Source: Tepidiforma flava
GTDB taxonomy: Bacteria > Chloroflexota > Dehalococcoidia > Tepidiformales > Tepidiformaceae
Assembly: GCF_027594505.1 (NCBI RefSeq)
Contig: NZ_CP115149.1
Coordinates: forward strand, 1,946,518 to 2,010,517
Reading direction: 5' to 3'
Length of the DNA: 64,000 bases
The notes under the pieces are model-generated. The model did not search any database. It saw only the letters and a list, made by a program, of their open reading frames with translations, and was not told the origin of the DNA. Shown piece after piece: positions 27,995-37,895 of this stretch; position 1 is the first letter of the stretch; each line of letters opens with the position of its first letter. The position numbers and the translations under genes are program-made.

Positions 27995-29581
27995 TCACGG
28001 CCCCGCGGCCGCGACCTCCGGCCGCACCAAAGGACGGAACTGCTCGAAGTTCGCCGCGAACCGCTCCGCCAGCCCCCGGTAGACCCGGTCGTACTCCTCC
28101 GGGTCCGCCCACATCGCCCGCGGGTCCAGCAGCTTCGAATCCACCCCCGGGCACCGGGTCGGCACTTCGAACCCGAACACCGGGTCCTTCCGGAACTCCA
28201 CCCCGTTCAGCGCGTCGTTCAGCACCGCCCGCACCATTTTCCGCGTCTCCTGGATCGCGATGCGCTTCCCGATGCCGTACTTCCCGCCCGTCCAGCCGGT
28301 ATTGATGAGCCACGTCTGCGCCCCCGTCATCCGCAGCCGCTGCTCCAGCAGGTCCGCGTAGACCGTCGGGTTCAGCGCCATGAACGGCGCGCCGTAGCAC
28401 GGGCTGAACGTCACCTCCGGGTCCGTCAGCCCTACTTCCGTCCCCGCCAGCTTGCAGGTGTACCCGCTCAGGAAGTGGTAGAGCGCCTGCTCCGGCGTCA
28501 GCCGCGCCACCGGCGGCATCACCCCGAACGCGTCCGCCGTCAGCAGGATGACATGCGACGGGTGCGGCGCCACCGGCTCGAGGTACACATGCTTCAGCGA
28601 TTCCAGCGGGTAGCTGCCGCGCGTGTTCTCCGTGATGCTGTCGTCGTTCAGGTCCACCTCGCGCGTGTCTTCGTCGAAGATCACGTTTTCGAGGATCGTC
28701 CCGAACTCGTGCGTCTGCTCGAAGATGTCCGGCTCCGCCTCCTTCGAGAGACGGATCGTCTTCGCATAGCAGCCGCCCTCGATGTTGAAGATGCCCCGCT
28801 CGGTCCACGCATGCTCATCGTCCCCGACCAGCAGCCGCTCCGGGTCCGTGCTCAGCGTCGTCTTCCCCGTGCCCGAAAGCCCGAAGAACAGCGCCGACTT
28901 CCCCGTCCGCGGGTCGACGTTCGCCGCCGAGTGCAGCGAGAGCGTCCCTTCCAGCGGCAGGTAGTAGTTCATCGCCGTGAAGACGGCTTTCTTCATCTCC
29001 CCGGCGTATGCCGTCCCGGCGATGAGGATGATGCCCTCCGTCAGGTTCAGCGCCACCACCGCGTCGCTCCGCACCCCGTCCGCCGCCCCGTCGAGGTGCA
29101 GGAACGGACAGTGGATGATCGTGAGGTCCGCCTTCTCCTCGAACGGCCGCTTCTCCGAAGGGATGAACATGGTCCGCGCAAACAGCGAGTGGTACGCCTG
29201 CTCCGTGATGACGCGCACCGTCTTCCGGTGCGCCGGGTCCTGCGACACCACCGTGTCCTGCACGAAGATCTCCCGGCCGGCGAGGTACTGCATCGCCTTG
29301 CTCAGCAGCCGCTCGAACGTCTCCACCGGGAGCGGCTGGTTGTGCTTGCCCCACCAGACGTGCTCCGAAATCTCCGGCGTCTTCACCACGAACTTGTCCT
29401 GCGGGCTCCGCCCCGTCCGCTCGCCGCTGAATACCGCGAACGTCCCGCCTTGCAGGAGCTTCCCTTCCCGCCGCCGGACGGCGTACTCGTACAGGACCGG
29501 GACGCTCAGGTTGTGGTGAACCTCGGCAGCGCGCGCGATGATCGCGCTGCCCGCATTGCTGGGTGCCGGGGAAATCGCCAT
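27995..29581 (-). CDS. pckA: Phosphoenolpyruvate carboxykinase (ATP)
   Basis: This enzyme interconverts oxaloacetate and PEP and is the entry to gluconeogenesis. The P-loop GLSGTGKTTLSTDP, the metal-binding GDDEHAW, FNIEGGCYAK, RSPQDKF and NTGWTGGKYG motifs identify the ATP-dependent type. From ATG 29581 it has 528 residues; a GTG at 29596 would add five residues but has no ribosome site. The 135-nt upstream spacer holds ATAGCT (29651-29656) and AGCTAT (29665-29670), a small operator-like inverted repeat. Confidence 0.96.
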   Translation of the reverse strand: MAISPAPSNAGSAIIARAAEVHHNLSVPVLYEYAVRRREGKLLQGGTFAVFSGERTGRSPQDKFVVKTPEISEHVWWGKHNQPLPVETFERLLSKAMQYLAGREIFVQDTVVSQDPAHRKTVRVITEQAYHSLFARTMFIPSEKRPFEEKADLTIIHCPFLHLDGAADGVRSDAVVALNLTEGIILIAGTAYAGEMKKAVFTAMNYYLPLEGTLSLHSAANVDPRTGKSALFFGLSGTGKTTLSTDPERLLVGDDEHAWTERGIFNIEGGCYAKTIRLSKEAEPDIFEQTHEFGTILENVIFDEDTREVDLNDDSITENTRGSYPLESLKHVYLEPVAPHPSHVILLTADAFGVMPPVARLTPEQALYHFLSGYTCKLAGTEVGLTDPEVTFSPCYGAPFMALNPTVYADLLEQRLRMTGAQTWLINTGWTGGKYGIGKRIAIQETRKMVRAVLNDALNGVEFRKDPVFGFEVPTRCPGVDSKLLDPRAMWADPEEYDRVYRGLAERFAANFEQFRPLVRPEVAAAGP

Positions 29582-29716
29582 GGCTGCTGCTTCCACACTC
29601 GACTGGGAGAGTTGACCGCTCCAGCCTAGCGGAAGCCTTCCGAAAAGTGAATAGCTGAACCTCGAGCTATAGCACCTGCCGATGCTTCGGCCCGCCCCGC
29701 CGTATCGCTCCGCGCC

Positions 29717-30559
29717 TTACGCTGCCCGCACCCCGGCCGGCTCGCCCGTCACCAGCTCCATCAGCGCGTCCACCTGCTTCATCAGCCCCGCGAAGTCCGG
29801 CGAGGGGATCCGCTGCGTCCCCGGCGCCGGCGGCAGCACGTACCCCGGCAGCAGCCCGTTCCCCACCACGTACCGGTCCGCCATCGCCACGCACCCCGCC
29901 AGCGTGTGCGGCGAATCCAGCGGCTCATGGTGCCGGCCGATCGCCTCGCAGATCGGTTCCGGCAGCTTCCACTTCCGCGCCAGCAGCTCGCCCGCCGCGG
30001 CATGGTCGAACCCCAGCTCCGCCTCGACCTCCTCCAGCGTCCGCTCCTCCGCCATCGCCCGCGCGACCGCCTGGTCCACCAGCGCCGGGTCCCGGTAGAA
30101 CAGCGCCAGCCGCCCCATGTTGTGCACGATGCCCGCCGTGAACGCGCTCGGCACGTCCACCCGCCGCCCCTGCCCCGCGTACTCCGCCGCCTTGAACGCC
30201 ACCGCGATCGCATGCCGCCAGAACACTTCGATGCGGAACAGCGCGTGCAGGGCATCTGGCGCATACGCCCCCGCGATCGCACCGCTCACCGCAAGGTTCC
30301 GCGCCTGCACGAACCCCAGCGTCACCAGCGCCTGCTGCACCGACGTAATCTCCCGCATGCGCCGGTACGCCGCCGAATTCACGACCCGCAAAATCCGGCT
30401 GCTCAGCCCCGGGTCCGCCGAGACCACCAGCGCAAGGTCCGAGGCCGACGCCTTCGGGTCCTGCGCGACCTGCATCACCCGCAGCGCCACGGCCGGCAGC
30501 GGCGGCAGCGCCTCGATCGCGGCAACGATGTCGATCCCGGCCGGCTGGCTGTCACCCAT
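29717..30559 (-). CDS. HDOD-domain signalling protein
   Basis: The 280-residue protein is a single HDOD domain (LPPLPAVALRVMQV, ADPGLSSRILRVVNSAAY, SVQQALVTLG). HDOD domains are HD-like but usually lack hydrolase residues; here the motif reads GIVHNMGRL rather than an HD pair. A later RHHEPL resembles the HD-domain helix. They often act in stress or surface-signalling circuits. The start ATG 30559 follows GGAGGAGGGG. No partner is adjacent. Confidence 0.87.
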   Translation of the reverse strand: MGDSQPAGIDIVAAIEALPPLPAVALRVMQVAQDPKASASDLALVVSADPGLSSRILRVVNSAAYRRMREITSVQQALVTLGFVQARNLAVSGAIAGAYAPDALHALFRIEVFWRHAIAVAFKAAEYAGQGRRVDVPSAFTAGIVHNMGRLALFYRDPALVDQAVARAMAEERTLEEVEAELGFDHAAAGELLARKWKLPEPICEAIGRHHEPLDSPHTLAGCVAMADRYVVGNGLLPGYVLPPAPGTQRIPSPDFAGLMKQVDALMELVTGEPAGVRAA

Positions 30560-30669
30560 GGCGCACCCCTCCTCCGCGAAGGCGTTCTCGCCACAGTGTC
30601 GCCGCGCCTGTGTCCCCGGGTCATCCGGGAGTTCCCCGCTTTCCCCGGCGCAGCTACCCCAACCGGGTC

Positions 30670-32217
<1,548 letters not shown>

Positions 32218-32286
32218 CCTGGCCTCGGTCCGTAGGGGAATTCAGCCCGCTCCGCCCGTCCCGGCCGGGCGCGGGCCGCCATCGCG

Positions 32287-32295
32287 AAGATAGCA
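32287..32295 (-). promoter_or_regulatory. Extended -10 promoter upstream of pccB
   Basis: On the minus strand TGCTATCTT (hexamer TATCTT at 32287-32292) is an extended -10 element about 70 nt before the pccB ATG. Confidence 0.45.
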
Positions 32296-32316
32296 CCCTC
32301 CGCCCTCCCGGGCGAT

Positions 32317-33744
32317 TCACGAATCCCCGGCCGCCCCTGCCGCCGCCGGCTCCGACCAGAACCGCCCGTTCTCCCGCGCGTTCCGCCCCGGCCGGCGCGG
32401 CCCTTCAGCGAGAATCCGCACCACCTCCGACCACGCGCTCGCGAACCCCAGCGGCGCCCCAAGCCCCGCCTCCGCCTCCTCCACCGTCATCGAATCGAGG
32501 AACTTCTCCCCAAAGAAATCGAGGCTCGGCCGCGGCAGGATGTAGCAGTCCGGGGCCTCGGGCCGCCGCACCTGCTCGACGTAATCCGCCCCGCACACCA
32601 GCCCGCTCACGTTCACCCGCTCTCCGAAGACCCGGTTCGTCACCCCCTGCACTTCGACCTCCGCCCCCGTCAGCTCCGAAAGCTCCCGCGCGATGCCGGC
32701 CAGCGTCGGCGCCATCAGCCGCGCCGTCCCGACCACCGCCCGCCGCCCGGCCACGCCCGCCGGCACGCCCCGCTCCCGCAGCCGCCGCCGCGTCCGCGCC
32801 CAGTCGTCGAGCATCCGCCGCACCATCCCGATCCCGTTCTCGTACTGCGGGAACCCGTCATACGCCCGCGCCGGCGGCACCGGCAGCCCTGCCGTCACGT
32901 AGTACTCGTCGCTGCACTGCACGATCGTCGCGCCGTACCGCCGCCGGAACTCCCGCTGGAACGGCCGAATCAGGCCGATGACCTCCCGCGCGTAGTCCGG
33001 CGTCGGCCGTTCGAGCGGGATGCCGTCCCGCTCCAGCGACCACTCCTCCAGCCGCGGGCTCGCGCCCACCGGCACCACGCTGATGGTCAGCACCGTGGGG
33101 TAGAGCGCGCCGAGGTCGGCAATCGAACGCCGCAGGTGCTCCCCGTCGTTCACCCCCGGGCAAAGCACGATCTGCGTGTGCGCCTGGATGCCCAGCTCCC
33201 CCAGCCGCCGAAGCTGCGCGATGATGTCCGGCGCCTCCGGGTTCGCCAGCATCCGCCGCCGCAGCGCCAGCTCCGTCGCGTGCACCGAAACGTTCAGCGG
33301 ACTCAGCCGCTGCTCCTCCAGCCGTGCCCAGTCCTCCTCCGCCAGGTTCGTCAGCGTCACGAAGTTCCCGTGCAGGAACGACAGCCGGTAGTCGTCGTCC
33401 TTCACGTACAGCGTCTTCCGCATCCCCTTCGGCAGGCCCTTCAGGAAGCAGAAGAAACAGTTGTTATTACAGAGGATGACGTCGTCCCAGGTGGCCCGCT
33501 CGAATTCCCAACCGATGTCCTCGTCGATCGCCTTCTCGAACACGATGAGGTCGTCGAGGCCATTCGCCTTCCTGACCAGCACCTCGACCTCAGGCTCCGA
33601 GGAGTAAAACTGGACATCCACCACGTCGCGCGGGACGCGCCCGTTGACCCGCACCACAGCGTCGCCCGGCTCCAGCCCGGCGAGGTCCGCCAGCGAGCCC
33701 GGCCGCACCCCGCTGATCACGCCCGGCGCCGGTTCGTTCCGCAT
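32317..33744 (-). CDS. DUF512 / radical-SAM-like protein with N-terminal PDZ domain
   Basis: The 475-residue protein has an N-terminal PDZ-like domain (ISGVRPGSLADLAGLEPGDAV). An iron-sulfur motif follows, CNNNCFFCF (C-x3-C-x2-C). The DUF512 domain occupies the C-terminal half (YDGFPQYENGIGMVRRMLDD). The biochemical function is unknown. ATG 33744 is set by CATAAT ending 7 nt upstream; the frame open to 33825 overlaps ispH. In many bacteria it sits beside der or plsY; here it follows ispH. Confidence 0.85.
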   Translation of the reverse strand: MRNEPAPGVISGVRPGSLADLAGLEPGDAVVRVNGRVPRDVVDVQFYSSEPEVEVLVRKANGLDDLIVFEKAIDEDIGWEFERATWDDVILCNNNCFFCFLKGLPKGMRKTLYVKDDDYRLSFLHGNFVTLTNLAEEDWARLEEQRLSPLNVSVHATELALRRRMLANPEAPDIIAQLRRLGELGIQAHTQIVLCPGVNDGEHLRRSIADLGALYPTVLTISVVPVGASPRLEEWSLERDGIPLERPTPDYAREVIGLIRPFQREFRRRYGATIVQCSDEYYVTAGLPVPPARAYDGFPQYENGIGMVRRMLDDWARTRRRLRERGVPAGVAGRRAVVGTARLMAPTLAGIARELSELTGAEVEVQGVTNRVFGERVNVSGLVCGADYVEQVRRPEAPDCYILPRPSLDFFGEKFLDSMTVEEAEAGLGAPLGFASAWSEVVRILAEGPRRPGRNARENGRFWSEPAAAGAAGDS

Positions 33745-33751
33745 GCTTTCG

Positions 33752-33757
33752 ATTATG
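33752..33757 (-). promoter_or_regulatory. -10 element, leaderless DUF512 gene
   Basis: CATAAT on the minus strand ends 7 nt before the ATG at 33744, inside the short gap after ispH. The same CATAAT hexamer serves the 5S rRNA and the 37896 gene. Confidence 0.55.
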
Positions 33758-33769
33758 GCACGGGGTCCG

Positions 33770-34714
33770 TCAGCCCCCGGCGTCCGCTGCTCCCGCCAGC
33801 TCCCGGATCCGGGCTTCCACCGCATCCACCGAGAAATCCGGCGTCGAAGCCCCGGCCGTCAGCCCCACCCGCTCGACGCCCGCGAACCAGCCCGCCTCCA
33901 GCTCCTCCGGGCCCTCGATGTGGTACGCCCGCGTCCCCTGCTCCTCCGCCACCTCCCGCAGGTGCCGCGTGTTCGCGCTCTTCTTCCCGCCGACCACGAT
34001 CATCACGTCGACCTGCTTCGCCAGCGCCGCCGCCGCCTCCTGCTGCCCCGTCGTCGCATGGCAGAGCGTGTTCACCACGTGCAGCTCGAAGTTGTAGTCC
34101 CGCCGCAGCAGCATGAGGTTCGCCACGAACTGGGCGAAGTCCTCCATCTTGTGCGTCGTCTGCGCCATCACCCCGATTTTGTTCGGGAACCCGCCCGGGA
34201 ATTCCTCGACGACCTTCCGCAAACTCGCGAGGTCCGATTGCGGCACCACCGTCGCGTTCGGCGAACCGTCCGGGCCGTTCGTCCAGCCGAGGATGCCCCG
34301 CACCTCCTTGTGCCCCGGGTCGCCGAAGATCAGCACGTGCCAGCCTTCGCGCGCGAACTTCTGCCCGTACCGCTGCGCCCGCGTCACGATCGGGCAGGTC
34401 GTGTCGATGATCTCCAGCCCGCTCGCGGCCAGCTCCTTCACCACCCGCTCGCCGACCCCGTGCGCGGTAATCGCCACCCGGCCCTGCTTCACCCGTTCCG
34501 CTGTCGCCTTGCCGATGTCCCCATCCACCTCATCCGGGCCCGGCAGCTGCACCACGCCGCTCCGTTCGAGCGAGCGCACCACGTGCGGGTTGTGGACGAT
34601 TTCGCCAACACTGAAGACCGGCCGCTCGGGCGAGGCCTCGGCTTCCATGATCTGCACGGCGCGGCGCACGCCCATGCAGAATCCCATGTCACTCGCGCGG
34701 ATGATCTGGACCAT
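33770..34714 (-). CDS. ispH: 4-hydroxy-3-methylbut-2-enyl diphosphate reductase
   Basis: IspH performs the last step of the MEP isoprenoid pathway using a [4Fe-4S] cluster. The three cluster cysteines are in MGFCMGVRRA, DTTCPIV and NTLCHATTGQQ. It has 314 residues from ATG 34714, which follows CAGGAG by 4 nt; an upstream in-frame start at 34741 lies deeper in plsC. It overlaps plsC by 26 nt and belongs to the rluB-cmk-plsC-ispH group. Isoprenoid synthesis thus uses the MEP route. Confidence 0.95.
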   Translation of the reverse strand: MVQIIRASDMGFCMGVRRAVQIMEAEASPERPVFSVGEIVHNPHVVRSLERSGVVQLPGPDEVDGDIGKATAERVKQGRVAITAHGVGERVVKELAASGLEIIDTTCPIVTRAQRYGQKFAREGWHVLIFGDPGHKEVRGILGWTNGPDGSPNATVVPQSDLASLRKVVEEFPGGFPNKIGVMAQTTHKMEDFAQFVANLMLLRRDYNFELHVVNTLCHATTGQQEAAAALAKQVDVMIVVGGKKSANTRHLREVAEEQGTRAYHIEGPEELEAGWFAGVERVGLTAGASTPDFSVDAVEARIRELAGAADAGG

Positions 34715-35408
34715 CGTGCTCCTGCGGCGCACCGCCGTCACTCCCAGTATAGGGAGCCACGTACTCCGGCGGTAAGAGCGCCTTGATGGCCTCGAAAATC
34801 CGCTCCGTCAGGGCGCTCACCTGCTCCTCCGTCGGCCGCTTCACCGCTTCGACGCGGATCGGCTCGCCGATGGTGACCGTGAAGCGCGGCCGCCGCAGCA
34901 CCACGAGCGGGTTCCGGAACCGCTCCGTCCCGGTCACCGCACACGGGAGCACCGGCACCCCCGTCCGGAGCGCGATGAGCGCCGTGCCCGGGTGCGGCTT
35001 GCCGAGGTAGCCCGTGCGGGACCGCGTCCCCTCCGGGAACATGCCGAGCACGCCCCCGTGCCGCAGGATCCGCTCGGCGTTGAGCATCGCCCCGAGGTCC
35101 GCCTCGAACCGCCGCACCGGGAACGCCCCCCACAGCCGCGGGATGACCCCGAACGGGTAGCGGAACAGCTCGATCTTCGCCATCCACCGGATGCGCCGCT
35201 TCGCCACCCCCGCGCCGACGATGGGCGGGTCGGCATTGTTCAGGTGGTTCGAGACCACAATCAGCCCGCCTTCGAGCGGCACGTGCTCGCGGCCCCGCAC
35301 CTCCCAGCGCGTCACCAGCCAGAGCGCCCCGCGCAGCGCGTACGTGCACCCCCAGTAGAACGCCGGCACGAACCACTCCCACCGCGGCCGCGGCAGCTTC
35401 AGTTGCAT
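34689..35408 (-). CDS. plsC: 1-acyl-sn-glycerol-3-phosphate acyltransferase
   Basis: This 239-residue PlsC makes phosphatidic acid. The catalytic NHxxxxD motif reads SNHLNNADPP. FPEGTRSRTG is the glycerol-phosphate-binding block, and VLPCAVTGTERF is the third motif. An N-terminal hydrophobic helix suits membrane attachment. ATG 35408 follows GGAG by 8 nt and overlaps the end of cmk by 10 nt. An open frame extends back through cmk but is a shadow. Confidence 0.94.
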   Translation of the reverse strand: MQLKLPRPRWEWFVPAFYWGCTYALRGALWLVTRWEVRGREHVPLEGGLIVVSNHLNNADPPIVGAGVAKRRIRWMAKIELFRYPFGVIPRLWGAFPVRRFEADLGAMLNAERILRHGGVLGMFPEGTRSRTGYLGKPHPGTALIALRTGVPVLPCAVTGTERFRNPLVVLRRPRFTVTIGEPIRVEAVKRPTEEQVSALTERIFEAIKALLPPEYVAPYTGSDGGAPQEHDGPDHPRE

Positions 35409-36073
35409 CCCAGCAGCTCCAGCGCGTACCGGATGACGTCCTCGAGCGAGAGGTCCGTCGTATCGATGACCACCGCATCCTCGGCCGGCCGCAGCGGGCT
35501 CGCCGCCCGCGAACTGTCCAGCCGGTCCCGCTGCTCGATGTCCCGGCGCGCCTCCGCCGCCTCCTGCGCCAGCCCCCACTGCCGCGCCTGCAGGCTCCGC
35601 CGCGCCGCGCGCGCCTCCGGCGAGGCCTCGAGGAAGAGCTTCACCGGCGCATCCGGCAGCACCACCGTGCCGATATCCCGCCCCGCGAGGATCGCCGGCC
35701 CGCGCGCCGCAATCGCCCGCTGCGCCGCCACCATCGCCGCCCGCACCGACGGCAGCGCGCTGTAGGCGCTGACGTGATGCTCCACCTCCGGCTCGCGCAG
35801 CCGGCCCGTCACGTCCTTCCCGTCGACGAGGATGCGCGTCTCCGCCCCGGCCTCCGCCCGGATATCGAGCGCCCGCGCGAACGCGCCCGCCGCCTCGTCC
35901 TCCGGCGGCACCCCGGCCTCCAGCGCGGCCAGCGTGACCGCCCGGTACATCAGTCCCGTATCGAGGAAGAGGAACCCGAACCGCTCCGCCAGCGCCATCC
36001 CGAGCGAGCTCTTGCCCGAGGCCGCCGGCCCGTCGATCGCAATCGGCCAGGGGACGCAGCCATCCGGTCTCAT
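35399..36073 (-). CDS. cmk: Cytidylate kinase
   Basis: Cmk phosphorylates CMP and dCMP. The P-loop is IDGPAASGKSSLG at residues 13-25. FLDTGLMYRAVT, AGRDIGTVVLPDA and RRSLQARQ-type LID residues follow; it has 224 residues. ATG at 36073 is preceded by TACCAT (36081-36086) with a 7-nt gap, so it may also have its own leaderless transcript within the end of rluB. It overlaps both rluB and plsC. Confidence 0.95.
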   Translation of the reverse strand: MRPDGCVPWPIAIDGPAASGKSSLGMALAERFGFLFLDTGLMYRAVTLAALEAGVPPEDEAAGAFARALDIRAEAGAETRILVDGKDVTGRLREPEVEHHVSAYSALPSVRAAMVAAQRAIAARGPAILAGRDIGTVVLPDAPVKLFLEASPEARAARRSLQARQWGLAQEAAEARRDIEQRDRLDSSRAASPLRPAEDAVVIDTTDLSLEDVIRYALELLGCN

Positions 36074-36882
36074 CGCCGCGATGGTACGCGACCCTTCCGT
36101 TCCGGCCCATCGCCGGCCGCGGCGGCCGCCCGCCCCGCCCGGTAGAGCGCCGCCACCTCCTCGTCCGTTAGCTCCCGGAACGCGCCGCTCCCGAGGTTTC
36201 CCAGCCGCAGCGGCCCGACCCGCAGCCTCCGCAGCAGCACCACCTTCCGCCCCAGCGCGCCGAGCATCCGCCGGATCTCCCGGTTCTTCCCCTGCCGCAG
36301 CGTCACCAGCAGCCACGCCCCCGCGCCGCCGCCCGGCTCGGCATCCGCCGGCGGCTCGACGAGCCGCACCGCCGCCGCCCGCAGCCGTTCGCCGTCGACC
36401 TCGATCCCGCGCACCATCCGCTCCAGGTCACGCTGCGGCGGCGCGGCATCGACCCCCACGAGATATTCCTTTTCTACTTCGTACTTCGGGTGCGTCAGCA
36501 GGTCCGTCAGGTGCCCGTCGTTGGTGATGATGACGAGCCCCTCGCTGTCCATGTCCAGCCGCCCGACCGGGTGGAGCTGCACGTCGCCAATAGGCACGAG
36601 GTCGAGCACCGTCTCCCGGCCCCGGTCGTCCCGCGCTGTCGTCAGGAACCCCCGCGGCTTGTTCAGGACGAAGTACCGGTAGCGGTCCCGCCGCACCGGC
36701 TCGCCATCCACGAGGACCTCGTCTGTCTCCGGGTCTGCCCGCGCACCGAGCGTCGTCACCGGCTGGCCGTTCACCTGCACCCGCCCGGCGAGGATCAGCT
36801 CCTCCGCCTGGCGGCGGGATGCCACGCCCGCGTTCGAAAGAATCTTCTGCAGCCGTTCCAGCGCCACATCCCCACTCCACAC
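36070..36882 (-). CDS. rluB: Ribosomal large-subunit pseudouridine synthase, RluB/RsuA family
   Basis: The N-terminal S4 domain is LQKILSNAGVASRRQAEELI. The catalytic domain carries GRLDMDSEGLVIITNDG with the nucleophilic Asp. The basic motif RQGKNREIRRML follows. The protein is 270 aa from GTG 36882; a GTG at 36867 is a reasonable alternative. It heads the rluB-cmk-plsC-ispH run, an order common near scpAB, but scpA is 28 kb away in this genome. Confidence 0.92.
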   Translation of the reverse strand: MWSGDVALERLQKILSNAGVASRRQAEELILAGRVQVNGQPVTTLGARADPETDEVLVDGEPVRRDRYRYFVLNKPRGFLTTARDDRGRETVLDLVPIGDVQLHPVGRLDMDSEGLVIITNDGHLTDLLTHPKYEVEKEYLVGVDAAPPQRDLERMVRGIEVDGERLRAAAVRLVEPPADAEPGGGAGAWLLVTLRQGKNREIRRMLGALGRKVVLLRRLRVGPLRLGNLGSGAFRELTDEEVAALYRAGRAAAAAGDGPERKGRVPSRR

Positions 36883-36921
36883 CTTCGCCCCCGCGCGCGC
36901 AACCCGCGCGGCCTCGGCCCG

Positions 36922-37707
36922 CTACCGCGCGATGAGCGGCGCGGCGCCGAGGTGCGCCCCCGCGTCGACGATGAGCAGCTCGCCCGTCACGAGGTCCGCC
37001 CCTTCGATGAACCAGACGGCCGCCTGCGCCATATCCTCCGGCGTCCCGGCCTTCCGAAGCGGCGTCGTCCGCTCCTGCTGCGCCAGCGCCGCCTCGTACG
37101 CCGCGTCCCCGAGCCCCCCGCGCAGCCACCGCCCCTGGATGAACCCCGGGCAGATGGCGTTGACCCGGATCTCCGGGCCCAGCGCCCGCGCCAGCGAGAG
37201 CGTCATCGTGTTCAGCGCCCCCTTCGAGGCCGCATACGCGATCGAACTCCCGATGCCCATCACCCCGGCGATCGACGAAATGTTGACCACCGCTCCGCGG
37301 CCCTGCGCCTTCATCTGCGGCGCCACCGCCCGCGTCATCTGATACGGCCCAATGACGTTCACTGCATAGATGCGCTGGAAGTCCTCCGCCGTCAGCCCCT
37401 CGAGGTCCGTGTGGTTCACGAACTTCGTCGCCCCGGCGTTGTTGATGAGCCCGTCGATGCGGCCCCACCGGTCGACCGCCGCCTGCGCCATCCGCCGGCA
37501 GTCCGCGTCGTTCGCCACGTCCGCCTGCACGAGCAGCGTCTCCACGCCGAGCGCCTCGCAGGCCGCCTGCGTCTCCCGCGCCTCCGCTTCCGACTTCGTG
37601 TAGTTGATCACGACGTTGCAGCCCTTGCTGGCGAGCAGTTTCGCGCAGGCCGCGCCCACGCCCGTCGCCGAGCCGGTCACGATGACCACGCCCCCGCGGA
37701 TATCCAT
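36922..37707 (-). CDS. Short-chain dehydrogenase/reductase
   Basis: This 261-residue classical SDR shows the NAD(P) motif TGSATGVGAACAK near the N-terminus, NNAGA, the catalytic Ser in NISSIAG and YAASKGA (Tyr/Lys). ATG 37707 follows AGGAGGT by 9 nt. The substrate is not deducible; FabG-like and sugar or acyl substrates are all possible. It lies 39 nt before rluB on the same strand but with no functional link seen. Confidence 0.9.
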   Translation of the reverse strand: MDIRGGVVIVTGSATGVGAACAKLLASKGCNVVINYTKSEAEARETQAACEALGVETLLVQADVANDADCRRMAQAAVDRWGRIDGLINNAGATKFVNHTDLEGLTAEDFQRIYAVNVIGPYQMTRAVAPQMKAQGRGAVVNISSIAGVMGIGSSIAYAASKGALNTMTLSLARALGPEIRVNAICPGFIQGRWLRGGLGDAAYEAALAQQERTTPLRKAGTPEDMAQAAVWFIEGADLVTGELLIVDAGAHLGAAPLIAR

Positions 37708-37798
37708 CGCCGAAGACCTCCTCGCCGGGCCGCATCGCCCGCGCCCGGCCGCCGCAGTCTACCCCGCCCTTCCCGCCCCGGTGAAGCCGCCGCGCCCT

Positions 37799-37826
37799 GG
37801 GACAATTTGCGATCGAGCGACATAAT
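37799..37826 (+). promoter_or_regulatory. Promoter of the lamin-tail surface protein gene
   Basis: GGGACA (37799-37804) and CATAAT (37821-37826) are separated by 16 nt, in an AT-richer patch. The start would be near 37833, giving a 63-nt leader. Confidence 0.5.
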
Positions 37827-37895
37827 TCAGGAAATGTATGAATTTTCCCCCGGCCCCCTTTACGCCCCTCCCTGCCCTCACCACAATCCCGCCCC

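Noticed and set aside
27915-28808. A minus-strand frame of 297 residues overlapping pckA
   Set aside because: It is a shifted-frame shadow of pckA, whose motifs are complete in the other frame.
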